Under the pieces are notes generated by a model. It searched no databases and was not told the origin of the DNA. It was given only the letters and a program-made list of their open reading frames with translations. From the NCBI GenBank assembly GCA_016195145.1, contig JACQAF010000250.1, positions 1 through 5,551 on the forward strand: a stretch of 5,551 bases of DNA, written 5' to 3'. The number at the start of each line of letters is the position of its first letter. Positions within the stretch are counted from its first letter, which is position 1. This DNA is from Rhodospirillales bacterium (GTDB lineage Bacteria; Pseudomonadota; Alphaproteobacteria; CACIAM-22H2). This document shows positions 1 to 5,551 of the stretch, piece by piece. Made by a program: the position numbers and the translations under genes.

Positions 1-834
1 CAGGTGCTGGTTCTGCGCCGGCTGGATGACGCGGCGCTTGAAACTCTGCTGGAGCGGGCCGAAAAGCATTACGGCGAAAATCTGCCAATCACCGAAGAGG
101 CGCGCACGTCGTTGCGTGCAATGGCCGATGGCGATGGGCGCTACCTGCTCAATCTGGCCGAGGACGTGGCGGCACTGAAGGTGGTCAAGCCGCTGGATTC
201 TGCGGGGCTCACCGCCGCCGTGCAGCGCCGCGTGCCGCTCTACGACAAGGGGCAAGAAGGGCATTACAATCTGATCAGCGCGCTGCATAAATCGCTGCGC
301 GGCTCCGACACCGATGCGGCGCTGTACTGGCTGGCGCGCATGCTCGCCGGCGGCGAAGACCCGCTTTATATCGCTCGCCGGCTGGTCCGTTTTGCGGTCG
401 AGGATATCGGCCTTGCCGATCCGCAGGCGCTAGTGCAGGCGCTCGCCGCCAAGGAAACCTATGATTTTCTCGGCACGCCGGAAGGCGAACTGGCGCTTGC
501 CCAGGCGACGATCTATCTCGGCACCGCGCCCAAATCGAACGCCGCCTATACCGCCTTCGGCCAGGCGCAGCGCTCGGCCAAGGAAACCGGCTCGCTGATG
601 CCGCCGCTGCATATCCTCAACGCGCCGACGCGGCTGATGAAGGATATCGGCTACGGCAAGGGGTATGCCTACGACCACGATACGGACGAAGGCTTCTCCG
701 GCCAGAATTATTTTCCCGACGGCATGCCGCGGCGCGAATTTTATCGCCCGGTCGAGCGCGGCTTCGAGCGCGAGATCGCCAAGCGCCTCGATTACTGGAA
801 AAAACTGCGCGAGAAAAAAGGCGGCGACGAATGA
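1..834 (+). CDS. rarA: RarA (MgsA) replication-associated recombination protein, C-terminal part (5' end outside window)
   Basis: The reading frame is open from the first base and ends at TGA 832-834, so about 277 C-terminal residues are present. The N-terminal AAA+ core (Walker A and B) lies upstream of the window. The GTG at 4 is an internal codon, not a start. Visible parts: the end of the AAA+ lid, with GDGRYLLN carrying the probable sensor-2 arginine (codon 139-141); then the RarA/MgsA tetramerisation region, with HYNLISALHKSLRGS from 262, DPLYIARRLVRFAVEDIG from 358 and APKSNAAYTAF from 526. It closes with the family's tail (NYFPDG, FYRP, RLDYWKKLR). The family is a clamp-loader-like ATPase acting at stalled replication forks and single-stranded DNA ends, in the cytoplasm. 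Each block resembles E. coli RarA closely, as I recall that sequence. No frameshift or premature stop is visible. The stop overlaps the rluC start, suggesting coupled translation. Confidence 0.95.
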   Translation, partial: QVLVLRRLDDAALETLLERAEKHYGENLPITEEARTSLRAMADGDGRYLLNLAEDVAALKVVKPLDSAGLTAAVQRRVPLYDKGQEGHYNLISALHKSLRGSDTDAALYWLARMLAGGEDPLYIARRLVRFAVEDIGLADPQALVQALAAKETYDFLGTPEGELALAQATIYLGTAPKSNAAYTAFGQAQRSAKETGSLMPPLHILNAPTRLMKDIGYGKGYAYDHDTDEGFSGQNYFPDGMPRREFYRPVERGFEREIAKRLDYWKKLREKKGGDE

Positions 835-1841
835 CCGGCGTTCAGACGATCGAAGTTGCGAGCGACGAGGCCGATCAGCGCCTCGACCGCTGGTTCAAGC
901 GCCGCTTCCCCGAACTGAAACACGGCCGGCTGGAGAAGCTTCTCCGCACCGGGCAAATCCGCGTCGACGGCAAGCGCGCCGGGGCGAGCCTGCGGCTCGT
1001 CGCCGGGCAGATGGTGCGCGTGCCGCCGAATATCGCCGCCCCGCCGGCGGGCGGGGATGCGCCGCCGCCGGCGGCCAGGGCCGAACGCCCGCCGGTGCCG
1101 GCGGGCGACGCGAAACTGGTGCAGTCGCTGGTCATCCATCGCGACGACGACGTGATCGCCATCAACAAGCCCTATGGTCTTGCGGTCCAGGGCGGCACCG
1201 GCACGAAACGTCATCTCGATGGCATGCTGGATGCGTTGCGCTTCGGCGCGCCGGATCGGCCGCGCCTTGTCCACCGACTCGATCGCGACACCTCGGGCGT
1301 GCTGCTGCTGGCCCGCAATGCGCGGGCGGCGGCGTGGCTCGCCGGAAGCTTCCGCCACAAATTGGCGCGCAAGCTCTATTGGGCGCTGGTCGGCGGCGCG
1401 CCACGGCCGGCGCAGGGCAAGATCGATTTGGCGCTCGCTAAGGAGGCGGGGCCGAGCGGGATCGAACGCGTCGCCGCCGCGGCCGAGGACGGCCAGCGGG
1501 CGATTACCCTTTATGCGACGGTCGAGGCGACCGGCAATCGCGCGGCGTGGCTGGTGCTATGGCCGCTCACCGGGCGGACGCACCAGCTTCGCGTCCATTG
1601 CGCCGAGGCGCTCCAGACGCCGATCGTCGGCGATGGTAAATATGGCGGCGCCGGGGCCCGCGTTCTGGGTGCGGAAATTACGCCGAAACTGCATCTGCAC
1701 GCCCGCCGCATCGTTCTGCCGCATCCGTCGGGCGCGGGCGTGCTGCGGGTCGAGGCCGATCTGCCGGCGCATATGCGCGAATCGTGGGATTTCTTCGGTT
1801 TCGACGCGAACGCCGATATCGATCCCTTTCCCGGGGAATAG
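831..1841 (+). CDS. rluC: RluC-type 23S rRNA pseudouridine synthase (RluA family)
   Basis: This 336-residue protein isomerises uridine to pseudouridine in RNA. RluC of E. coli modifies 23S rRNA positions 955, 2504 and 2580; the targets here are inferred by homology. An S4 RNA-binding domain spans about residues 15-65 (DQRLDRWFKRRFPELK, then LLRTGQIRVDGKRA). A Pro/Ala-rich linker covers about 68-93. The catalytic domain follows, with INKPYGLAVQGG at 121-132, HRLDRDTSGVLLLA at 148-161 (catalytic Asp151) and LTGRTHQLRVH at 246-256. HRLDRDTSGVLL and the AVQGG loop fit RluC better than RluD, whose motif is usually HRLDKDTTG. Length is normal for the family. The ATG is fixed by the ATGA overlap with rarA and by an AAAAGG at 816-821 placed nine bases upstream. 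Related alphaproteobacterial loci often carry crcB/fluC between rarA and rluC; it is absent here. Confidence 0.93.
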   Translation: MTGVQTIEVASDEADQRLDRWFKRRFPELKHGRLEKLLRTGQIRVDGKRAGASLRLVAGQMVRVPPNIAAPPAGGDAPPPAARAERPPVPAGDAKLVQSLVIHRDDDVIAINKPYGLAVQGGTGTKRHLDGMLDALRFGAPDRPRLVHRLDRDTSGVLLLARNARAAAWLAGSFRHKLARKLYWALVGGAPRPAQGKIDLALAKEAGPSGIERVAAAAEDGQRAITLYATVEATGNRAAWLVLWPLTGRTHQLRVHCAEALQTPIVGDGKYGGAGARVLGAEITPKLHLHARRIVLPHPSGAGVLRVEADLPAHMRESWDFFGFDANADIDPFPGE

Positions 1842-1861
1842 CCGGGCGTCCGGGACGTTTT
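1842..1861 (+). terminator. Weak terminator-like hairpin after rluC
   Basis: Directly after the rluC stop, CGTC (1847-1850) and GACG (1854-1857) can pair around a CGG loop, with two possible flanking G-U pairs, and TTTT follows at 1858-1861. An alternative stem pairs CCCGG (1830-1834, in the last codons of rluC) with CCGGG (1842-1846). The U-tract is short and the stem small, so this could be a leaky intrinsic terminator or chance in GC-rich DNA. Its position in the only intergenic gap, ahead of AT-rich promoter-like boxes, is the main reason to list it. Confidence 0.3.
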
Positions 1862-1916
1862 CAATTTATAATCATGGTGGTGAGAAACGACAGGGCAAGG
1901 CACCATATATAGACCG
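1862..1916 (+). promoter_or_regulatory. Putative promoter region for the HAD-asmA-ATP12 unit
   Basis: This is the most AT-rich patch of the window. It holds a consensus TATAAT at 1867-1872 and a TATATA at 1906-1911. Neither has a convincing TTGACA-like -35 box at 16-18 bases upstream, so assignment rests on the -10 boxes and on location. The TATATA would place a transcription start at about 1917-1918, at the ATG of the next gene. TATAAT would start near 1879 and give a leader of about 38 bases. A 6-bp inverted repeat, ATGGTG (1874-1879) and CACCAT (1901-1906), brackets the stretch and overlaps the second -10 box; it could be an operator half-site pair or chance. Confidence 0.4.
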
Positions 1917-2609
1917 ATGTCTTCGGCTTCCCGACTGAAACTGGCGATTTTCGATTGCGACGGCACGCTGGTCGACAGCCAGCACGCCATTGTCGCCTGC
2001 ATGCATGCGGCTTTTTCCGCGCAGAACCTCGCGCCGCCGACGGCGGAGGAGGTCAAGCGCGTCATCGGCCTGTCGCTCGCCGAATGCATGGCGCGGCTTG
2101 CCCCCGGCGAAGCCGATGCGCGGCACGTGCGCCTGACCGAATCCTACAAAGAGGCGTTTTTCACGCTGCGTCAGCGCCCCGATCATTACGAGCCGTTATT
2201 CGACGGGGCCGTCGCGGCGCTCGATACGCTTGAGGCCGCCGGATATCTGCTTGGCGTCGCCACCGGCAAGGCGCGCCGCGGCTTGCTCGCGGTGCTCGAC
2301 CGTCATGGGCTTGCCGGCCGCTTCGTCACGCTCCAGACCAGCGACACCGGCCCCGGCAAACCGCACCCGGCGATGCTGGAACGCGCGCTCGCCGAAACCG
2401 GCGCCGCCGCCGCCGATACGGTGATGATCGGCGACACCAGCTTCGATATGCTGATGGCGCGCGCCGCCAATGTTTACGCGATCGGCGTTGGGTGGGGTTA
2501 TCACCCGGCGGCCGAACTATCGATGGCGGGCGCGCACGCGCTGGTCGAACGCTTCCCCGAACTTCCCGATGCCGTGACACGGGCGGAAAGGAGGGCCGCA
2601 TGCGCCTGA
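1917..2609 (+). CDS. HAD-superfamily phosphatase, phosphoglycolate-phosphatase-like
   Basis: A 230-residue cytoplasmic HAD hydrolase. All four motifs are present: IFDCDGTLVDS with nucleophile Asp13 and general acid Asp15; the motif II threonine T116 in GVATGK; motif III Lys148 in GPGKPHP; and motif IV IGDTSFD with Asp173 and Asp177 binding Mg2+. Residues about 20-90 form a helical C1 cap, as in Gph and beta-phosphoglucomutase relatives. The family removes phosphate from small metabolites through an aspartyl-phosphate intermediate. The substrate cannot be read from sequence, so phosphoglycolate is only a family-level guess. The ATG at 1917 is the only usable start: upstream the frame closes at TGA 1881-1883 with no ATG/GTG/TTG between, and the next ATG (residue 29) would delete the nucleophile. 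There is no Shine-Dalgarno at normal distance; the nearest AAGG (1897-1900) is 16 bases away. The 3' end overlaps the AsmA gene by 10 bases. Confidence 0.92.
   Translation: MSSASRLKLAIFDCDGTLVDSQHAIVACMHAAFSAQNLAPPTAEEVKRVIGLSLAECMARLAPGEADARHVRLTESYKEAFFTLRQRPDHYEPLFDGAVAALDTLEAAGYLLGVATGKARRGLLAVLDRHGLAGRFVTLQTSDTGPGKPHPAMLERALAETGAAAADTVMIGDTSFDMLMARAANVYAIGVGWGYHPAAELSMAGAHALVERFPELPDAVTRAERRAACA
2588..2594 (+). promoter_or_regulatory. Strong Shine-Dalgarno that fixes the AsmA start
   Basis: AAGGAGG lies five bases before ATG 2600, inside the last codons of the HAD gene. It decides the start of the AsmA gene: the frame is open back to a GTG at 2492, but that upstream extension is arginine- and glycine-rich, has no ribosome-binding site, and would put 36 residues ahead of the signal anchor. 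Confidence 0.85.
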
Positions 2610-5191
2610 GAACCATCATCATCGTCGCCGGAGCCGTCGTCGTCGGCCTTGTCGTTACGGCCGTCGCCGTCATCTCGACTCTTGATTTCAACCAGTATCG
2701 CGGCCTCGTCGCCGAGAAAGTGAAGGAGGCGACCGGGCGCGATCTTGTCATCAAGGGCGAGCTCAAGCTTCAGGTCGGCTTCTCGCCGGCCCTCGCGGTA
2801 GCCGATGTCACCTTCGCCAACGCGCCATGGGGCACGCGCCCGCAAATGGCCAATATCCGGCGCCTCGAGGCGGAGGTGGCGCTGATTCCGCTGATCTTCG
2901 GCGATCTCAAGGTCAAGCGGCTGGTGCTGGTCGACGCCGACATCCTCCTGGAGACGGATGCGCGCGGGCGGGGCAATTGGGTGTTTGACGCTGCGCCCGC
3001 CGACAAGGGTCGCGCAACGCCGGCGACGCCCGCGCCGGCGGCGGACGGGGCGCCGCTGCGCCTGCCGACGGTTCACGAGGTGTCGATCCGCAACTCGACC
3101 CTCGTCTATCGCGACGGGCAGAGCGGCGAGATGACGCGCCTGGCGCTCGCCCGCGCTATCCTGCGCGCCGATGGCGCGGCCGATCCGCTGAAGATTGACA
3201 TCGCCGGAACCTATAACGCTCTCGGATTCCAGGTCGTCGGCACGCTCGGTTCAATCGCGTCCCTGGCTGGGTTGGGTGCGCCGTTCCCGGTCGATGTGCA
3301 AGCAAGACTGGCCGATGCTGCCGCCATCAAGCTGCGCGGCATGGTTCGCGAGCCGCTATCGCTCAAGGGCTACGAGGTGGCGCTCGTCGCCGACGGGGCC
3401 GAAATCGCCCGGGTCGCGGCGCTCGCCGGCATGAAGATGGCCGCCGCCGGGCCGTTCAAGGTCGAGGCCAAGCTGGCCGACACTATGCCGGACAACCGGC
3501 TGTTCCTGTCGGCGCTCAAAGCCGAACTGGGCAAGAGCGATCTCGTTCTCGTGCGTGTCGAGGGATCGATCCGCGATCCGCTCGCCCTAAAAGGGTTTCA
3601 GCTTGAGACGAGCCTCGAAGGCAGCGAACTCGGCGCCCTGTCGGGGCTGGCGCTGCCCGGCATGGCGAACCCGTTGCCGGCGGTGCCGGCGCTGGGGCCG
3701 TTCCGGCTCGCCGGCCGGGCGACGAGCGGCACGGGCGACCGGTTGGCGCTGCAGAATCTCAAGCTCGAACTCGGCAAGCCGGAGCTGCTGCGTCTGACCG
3801 CGTCGGGTGCGATCCGCGACATCCTCGCGGCTAAGGGGTTCGATATCGATCTGACCGCCGAAGCGCCAGATATTGGCACGGCGGCCGAGCGGGCGGGCGT
3901 CGGTGTCGCCTTGCGCGGCCCGATCCGGCTGCAAGGGAAGATTGCCGATGCGGGGCCGGATCGCTACGCGCTGTCCGGCCTCAAGCTCGATATGGGCGGC
4001 AGCGATCTGAGCGGCGAGGCGACGCTGGCCCTGGGCGGCACACGGCCGCAGATTACCGCTAGCCTGGCCTCGGCGGTTCTCGATCTCGTGAAGTTGAAAA
4101 GCAGTCGCCGGCCGGCGCGCGACACGGCCGCGCAAGCGGCCCCGCCCACCCAACCGCCTGGCGGCAGCGCATCGGCGGTTGACGGGGATACGGTGTTCAG
4201 CGCCGATTCCCTGCCGCTCGATGCCCTGCAGATAGTCGATGCGGATGTGCGCTATCGCGCCGATCTGTTCCGCACCGGGGGCACGACTGTCCGCAATCTT
4301 TCGCTAGCCGCGGTGTTGCGCAATGGCGATCTCGCCCTGCGGCCGCTAACCGCCGAGATCGCTGGCGGCAAACTGGCCGGTGAGGCGACGCTGGGCGGTA
4401 AGACCGGGGCCTTTGTCGCCAAGCTCGATATCCGTGGGGTCGATGCCGGGATCCTGATCAAGGAGTCGAGCGGAGAAGAAATCGTTCGCGGCGGCGAGAG
4501 CGATTTCCAGACCGATCTGCGCGGGGCGGGAACGTCGATGCGGGCGCTGATGGCGGGCCTCAACGGCAATCTCGCCCTGACCGTGCGCGAAGGCACGTTC
4601 AAGAGCGAATATGCCGATACGTTCGGCTTCGGCGAGCTGCGCCAGATTATCGATCGTTCGTTGCCGCAGGCGGACACCGCGCAGCTCAACTGCTTCGTCG
4701 GCCGGTTCGATATCCGTAATGGCGTCGCCACCAGTCAAGCGTTGCTGTTCGACACCAGCCGCCTGACGCTGACCGGCAGCGGAACGATCGATCTCGGCAA
4801 GGAGCGGATCGGCATGCTGATCACGCCGCGCACCAAGGTGACGTCGCTGCTCAGCCTGATGCCGCCGATCCGCGTCGGCGGTACGCTTGCCCATCCAACC
4901 TACCTGCCCGATGTCGCCACCGGTCTCGTGCAAGGCGTCGCGGGGTCGGCGGAGGGCGCGGCGGGGGCGGTGGCCGGCGTGATCGGTGGCCTGCTTGGCG
5001 CCCGCAACCAGGCCGGCGACGACAGTCCCTGCCAGCGGGTGCTGGCGGGCGGGCCGGTACAGCCGCCGGTCCAGGCGGCCCCCGCGCAACCGCCCCAGGC
5101 GCAGCCGGGGCAGGCGCAGCCGGCGCAACCGAAGCCCGCCGACCCGATACAGGGCATCGGCCAGGGCTTGCGCAAATTGTTCGGCAATTGA
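2600..5191 (+). CDS. AsmA family protein, inner-membrane anchored and periplasmic
   Basis: An 863-residue protein, longer than E. coli AsmA (about 617). Residues 2-4 are basic, and 5-27 form one hydrophobic anchor, so the bulk should sit in the periplasm. The N-terminal AsmA signature follows: LDFNQYRGLVAEKVKEATGR from 28, IKGELKL at 51, FANAPWG at 72-78, and a conserved GNWVFD near 125. A Pro/Ala linker lies at about 131-156. Residues about 229-496 hold related units of roughly 75-80 residues. A Ser/Pro/Ala-rich linker at about 501-530 leads to the C-terminal AsmA_2-like domain (about 545-775: GGKLAGEATLGG, FGELRQIIDRSL, LNCFVGRFDIRNGVA, RVGGTLAHPTYLPD). The tail is Gly/Ala-rich, then Pro/Gln-rich, ending QGLRKLFGN. 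AsmA-like proteins are linked to outer-membrane assembly and phospholipid transport, and long ones are predicted beta-groove bridges. The exact role here is inferred. Both ends overlap neighbouring genes, implying operon co-expression. Confidence 0.9.
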   Translation: MRLRTIIIVAGAVVVGLVVTAVAVISTLDFNQYRGLVAEKVKEATGRDLVIKGELKLQVGFSPALAVADVTFANAPWGTRPQMANIRRLEAEVALIPLIFGDLKVKRLVLVDADILLETDARGRGNWVFDAAPADKGRATPATPAPAADGAPLRLPTVHEVSIRNSTLVYRDGQSGEMTRLALARAILRADGAADPLKIDIAGTYNALGFQVVGTLGSIASLAGLGAPFPVDVQARLADAAAIKLRGMVREPLSLKGYEVALVADGAEIARVAALAGMKMAAAGPFKVEAKLADTMPDNRLFLSALKAELGKSDLVLVRVEGSIRDPLALKGFQLETSLEGSELGALSGLALPGMANPLPAVPALGPFRLAGRATSGTGDRLALQNLKLELGKPELLRLTASGAIRDILAAKGFDIDLTAEAPDIGTAAERAGVGVALRGPIRLQGKIADAGPDRYALSGLKLDMGGSDLSGEATLALGGTRPQITASLASAVLDLVKLKSSRRPARDTAAQAAPPTQPPGGSASAVDGDTVFSADSLPLDALQIVDADVRYRADLFRTGGTTVRNLSLAAVLRNGDLALRPLTAEIAGGKLAGEATLGGKTGAFVAKLDIRGVDAGILIKESSGEEIVRGGESDFQTDLRGAGTSMRALMAGLNGNLALTVREGTFKSEYADTFGFGELRQIIDRSLPQADTAQLNCFVGRFDIRNGVATSQALLFDTSRLTLTGSGTIDLGKERIGMLITPRTKVTSLLSLMPPIRVGGTLAHPTYLPDVATGLVQGVAGSAEGAAGAVAGVIGGLLGARNQAGDDSPCQRVLAGGPVQPPVQAAPAQPPQAQPGQAQPAQPKPADPIQGIGQGLRKLFGN
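3284..4087 (+). repeat. Internal protein repeats in the AsmA protein (three clear units plus one weak)
   Basis: Units at residues 284-365 (bases 3449-3694), 366-439 (3695-3916) and 440-496 (3917-4087, shorter) each begin GPF or GPI and share an order of blocks: GPFKVEAKLAD / GPFRLAGRATS / GPIRLQGKIAD, then LSALKAELGKSDL / LQNLKLELGKPEL / LSGLKLDMGGSDL. The first two add GSIRDPLALKGFQLE / GAIRDILAAKGFDID. A more diverged copy at 229-283 shows FPVDVQARLAD, MVREPLSLKGYEV and a preserved LAG end. The pattern is seen by eye in the translation; the DNA copies are diverged, so this is an old duplication, not a recent tandem array. Confidence 0.75.
5096..5123 (+). repeat. Short tandem repeat in the Pro/Gln-rich tail of the AsmA gene
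   Basis: The 13-base string CAGGCGCAGCCGG occurs at 5096-5108 and again at 5111-5123, a period of 15 bases. It encodes QAQPG followed by QAQPA within the wider proline/glutamine/alanine segment (about residues 818-849). An exact copy with a period of five codons suggests slippage expansion of a flexible linker. Confidence 0.8.
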
Positions 5192-5551
5192 TGGCGGCAG
5201 GGCCTTCTGCCGGCGCAACCGGCAAGCGCACCTATCGCGAGGTGACGGTCGGCGCACGCGACGGCGGGTTCGCAGTCTTGCTGGATGGCAAACCCCTGCG
5301 GACTCCGATGGGCACCGCGGTGGTCGTGCTTTCGTCGGCGCTGGCCGAAGCGATTGCGGATGAATGGCGGGGGCAAGGGGCGAAGCCCGATCTGGCGCGC
5401 GTGCCGCTTACCCGTATCGCCGGCACGGCGCTCGACCGCGTGCCGCCGCGCCGCGCCGAACTGATCCGGGCCCTCGTCGTCTATGCCGGAACCGAACTGC
5501 TCTGCCATCGCGCCGACAGGCCGGCGGACCTCGTCGCTCGCCAGCAGCAGG
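5191..5551 (+). CDS. ATP12 family F1-ATPase assembly chaperone, N-terminal part (3' end outside window)
   Basis: The ATG at 5191 shares its A with the TGA of the AsmA gene (TGATG junction), and 120 codons are open to the window end. Recognisable ATP12 features are TYREVTV near residue 14, FAVLLDGKPLRTPMGT at 27-42, LAEAIADEWRGQG at 51-63, VPLTRIAGTALDRV at 71-84, and VVYAGTELLCHRADRPADLVARQQQ at 96-120. The last block leads into the family's usual W-P-L-L segment, which is off the window. ATP12 binds the alpha subunit of F1-ATPase and prevents its aggregation during assembly; the bacterial homologue is presumed to do the same in the cytoplasm. No Shine-Dalgarno precedes the ATG, so translation most likely depends on termination-reinitiation after the AsmA gene. 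Confidence 0.92.
   Translation, partial: MAAGPSAGATGKRTYREVTVGARDGGFAVLLDGKPLRTPMGTAVVVLSSALAEAIADEWRGQGAKPDLARVPLTRIAGTALDRVPPRRAELIRALVVYAGTELLCHRADRPADLVARQQQ

Noticed and set aside
792..1358. Long open frame on the minus strand opposite rluC
   Set aside because: It is arginine- and alanine-rich with no recognisable domain and lies fully opposite a clear RluC gene; long antisense frames are expected in GC-rich coding DNA.
665..1441. 258-codon plus-strand frame across the rarA-rluC junction
   Set aside because: It is a shifted reading of two well-supported genes; the product is Arg/Ala-rich and matches nothing I recognise.
1830..1846. CCCGG/CCGGG stem at the rluC stop as the main terminator
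   Set aside because: No U-tract follows this stem directly; the next small hairpin, which does precede TTTT, is the better candidate and is itself weak.
2492..2599. Upstream GTG start extending the AsmA protein by 36 residues
   Set aside because: No ribosome-binding site there, the extension is arginine-rich and would bury the signal anchor, and a perfect AAGGAGG precedes the ATG at 2600.
4346..5257. 303-codon minus-strand open frame opposite the AsmA gene
   Set aside because: Low-complexity Arg/Ala/Leu composition, no motif, and it mirrors the codon pattern of the plus-strand AsmA gene, whose family match is clear.
1..5551. Mobile element, CRISPR array, tRNA/rRNA gene, defence or biosynthetic island
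   Set aside because: No transposase, integrase, spaced direct repeats, cloverleaf or rRNA-like segment was seen; all five genes are housekeeping types with uniform GC-rich codon use.

Overview
The window is a high-GC chromosomal stretch of the housekeeping type. Five plus-strand genes are packed almost end to end, and the first and last are cut by the window edges. The combination of a RarA C-terminus, an RluC-type pseudouridine synthase, a HAD phosphatase and an ATP12 F1-ATPase chaperone points to an alphaproteobacterium: bacterial ATP12 homologues are essentially an alphaproteobacterial (and mitochondrial) trait, and rluC/HAD/ATP12 neighbourhoods are familiar there. I cannot place it below class level from the sequence alone.

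Layout. Bases 1-834 are the C-terminal part of rarA (replication-associated recombination ATPase). Its stop overlaps the start of rluC (831-1841) in an ATGA junction. A 75-base gap (1842-1916) is the only real intergenic space; it holds a weak terminator-like hairpin and two AT-rich -10-like boxes. The second box lies so close to the next ATG that the HAD phosphatase gene (1917-2609) may be read from a leaderless transcript. The HAD gene overlaps a large AsmA-family gene (2600-5191) by 10 bases, with a perfect AAGGAGG ribosome-binding site inside the HAD coding sequence. The AsmA gene in turn shares one base with the start of the ATP12 gene (5191 onward, truncated).

Reading as units: rarA-rluC look like one co-translated pair (genome maintenance plus ribosome modification). 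HAD-asmA-atp12 look like a second transcription unit (metabolite or phosphate-ester housekeeping, envelope lipid/outer-membrane homeostasis, F1 assembly). The functions are not obviously one pathway; the tight spacing suggests co-regulation rather than a shared complex.

Nothing here looks like a mobile element, defence system, CRISPR array, RNA gene or foreign island. Codon use appears uniformly GC-rich across all five genes. The most notable points are the internal repeat architecture and cysteine pair of the AsmA protein, the apparent leaderless start of the HAD gene, and the coupling of an envelope AsmA protein to an F1-ATPase chaperone.
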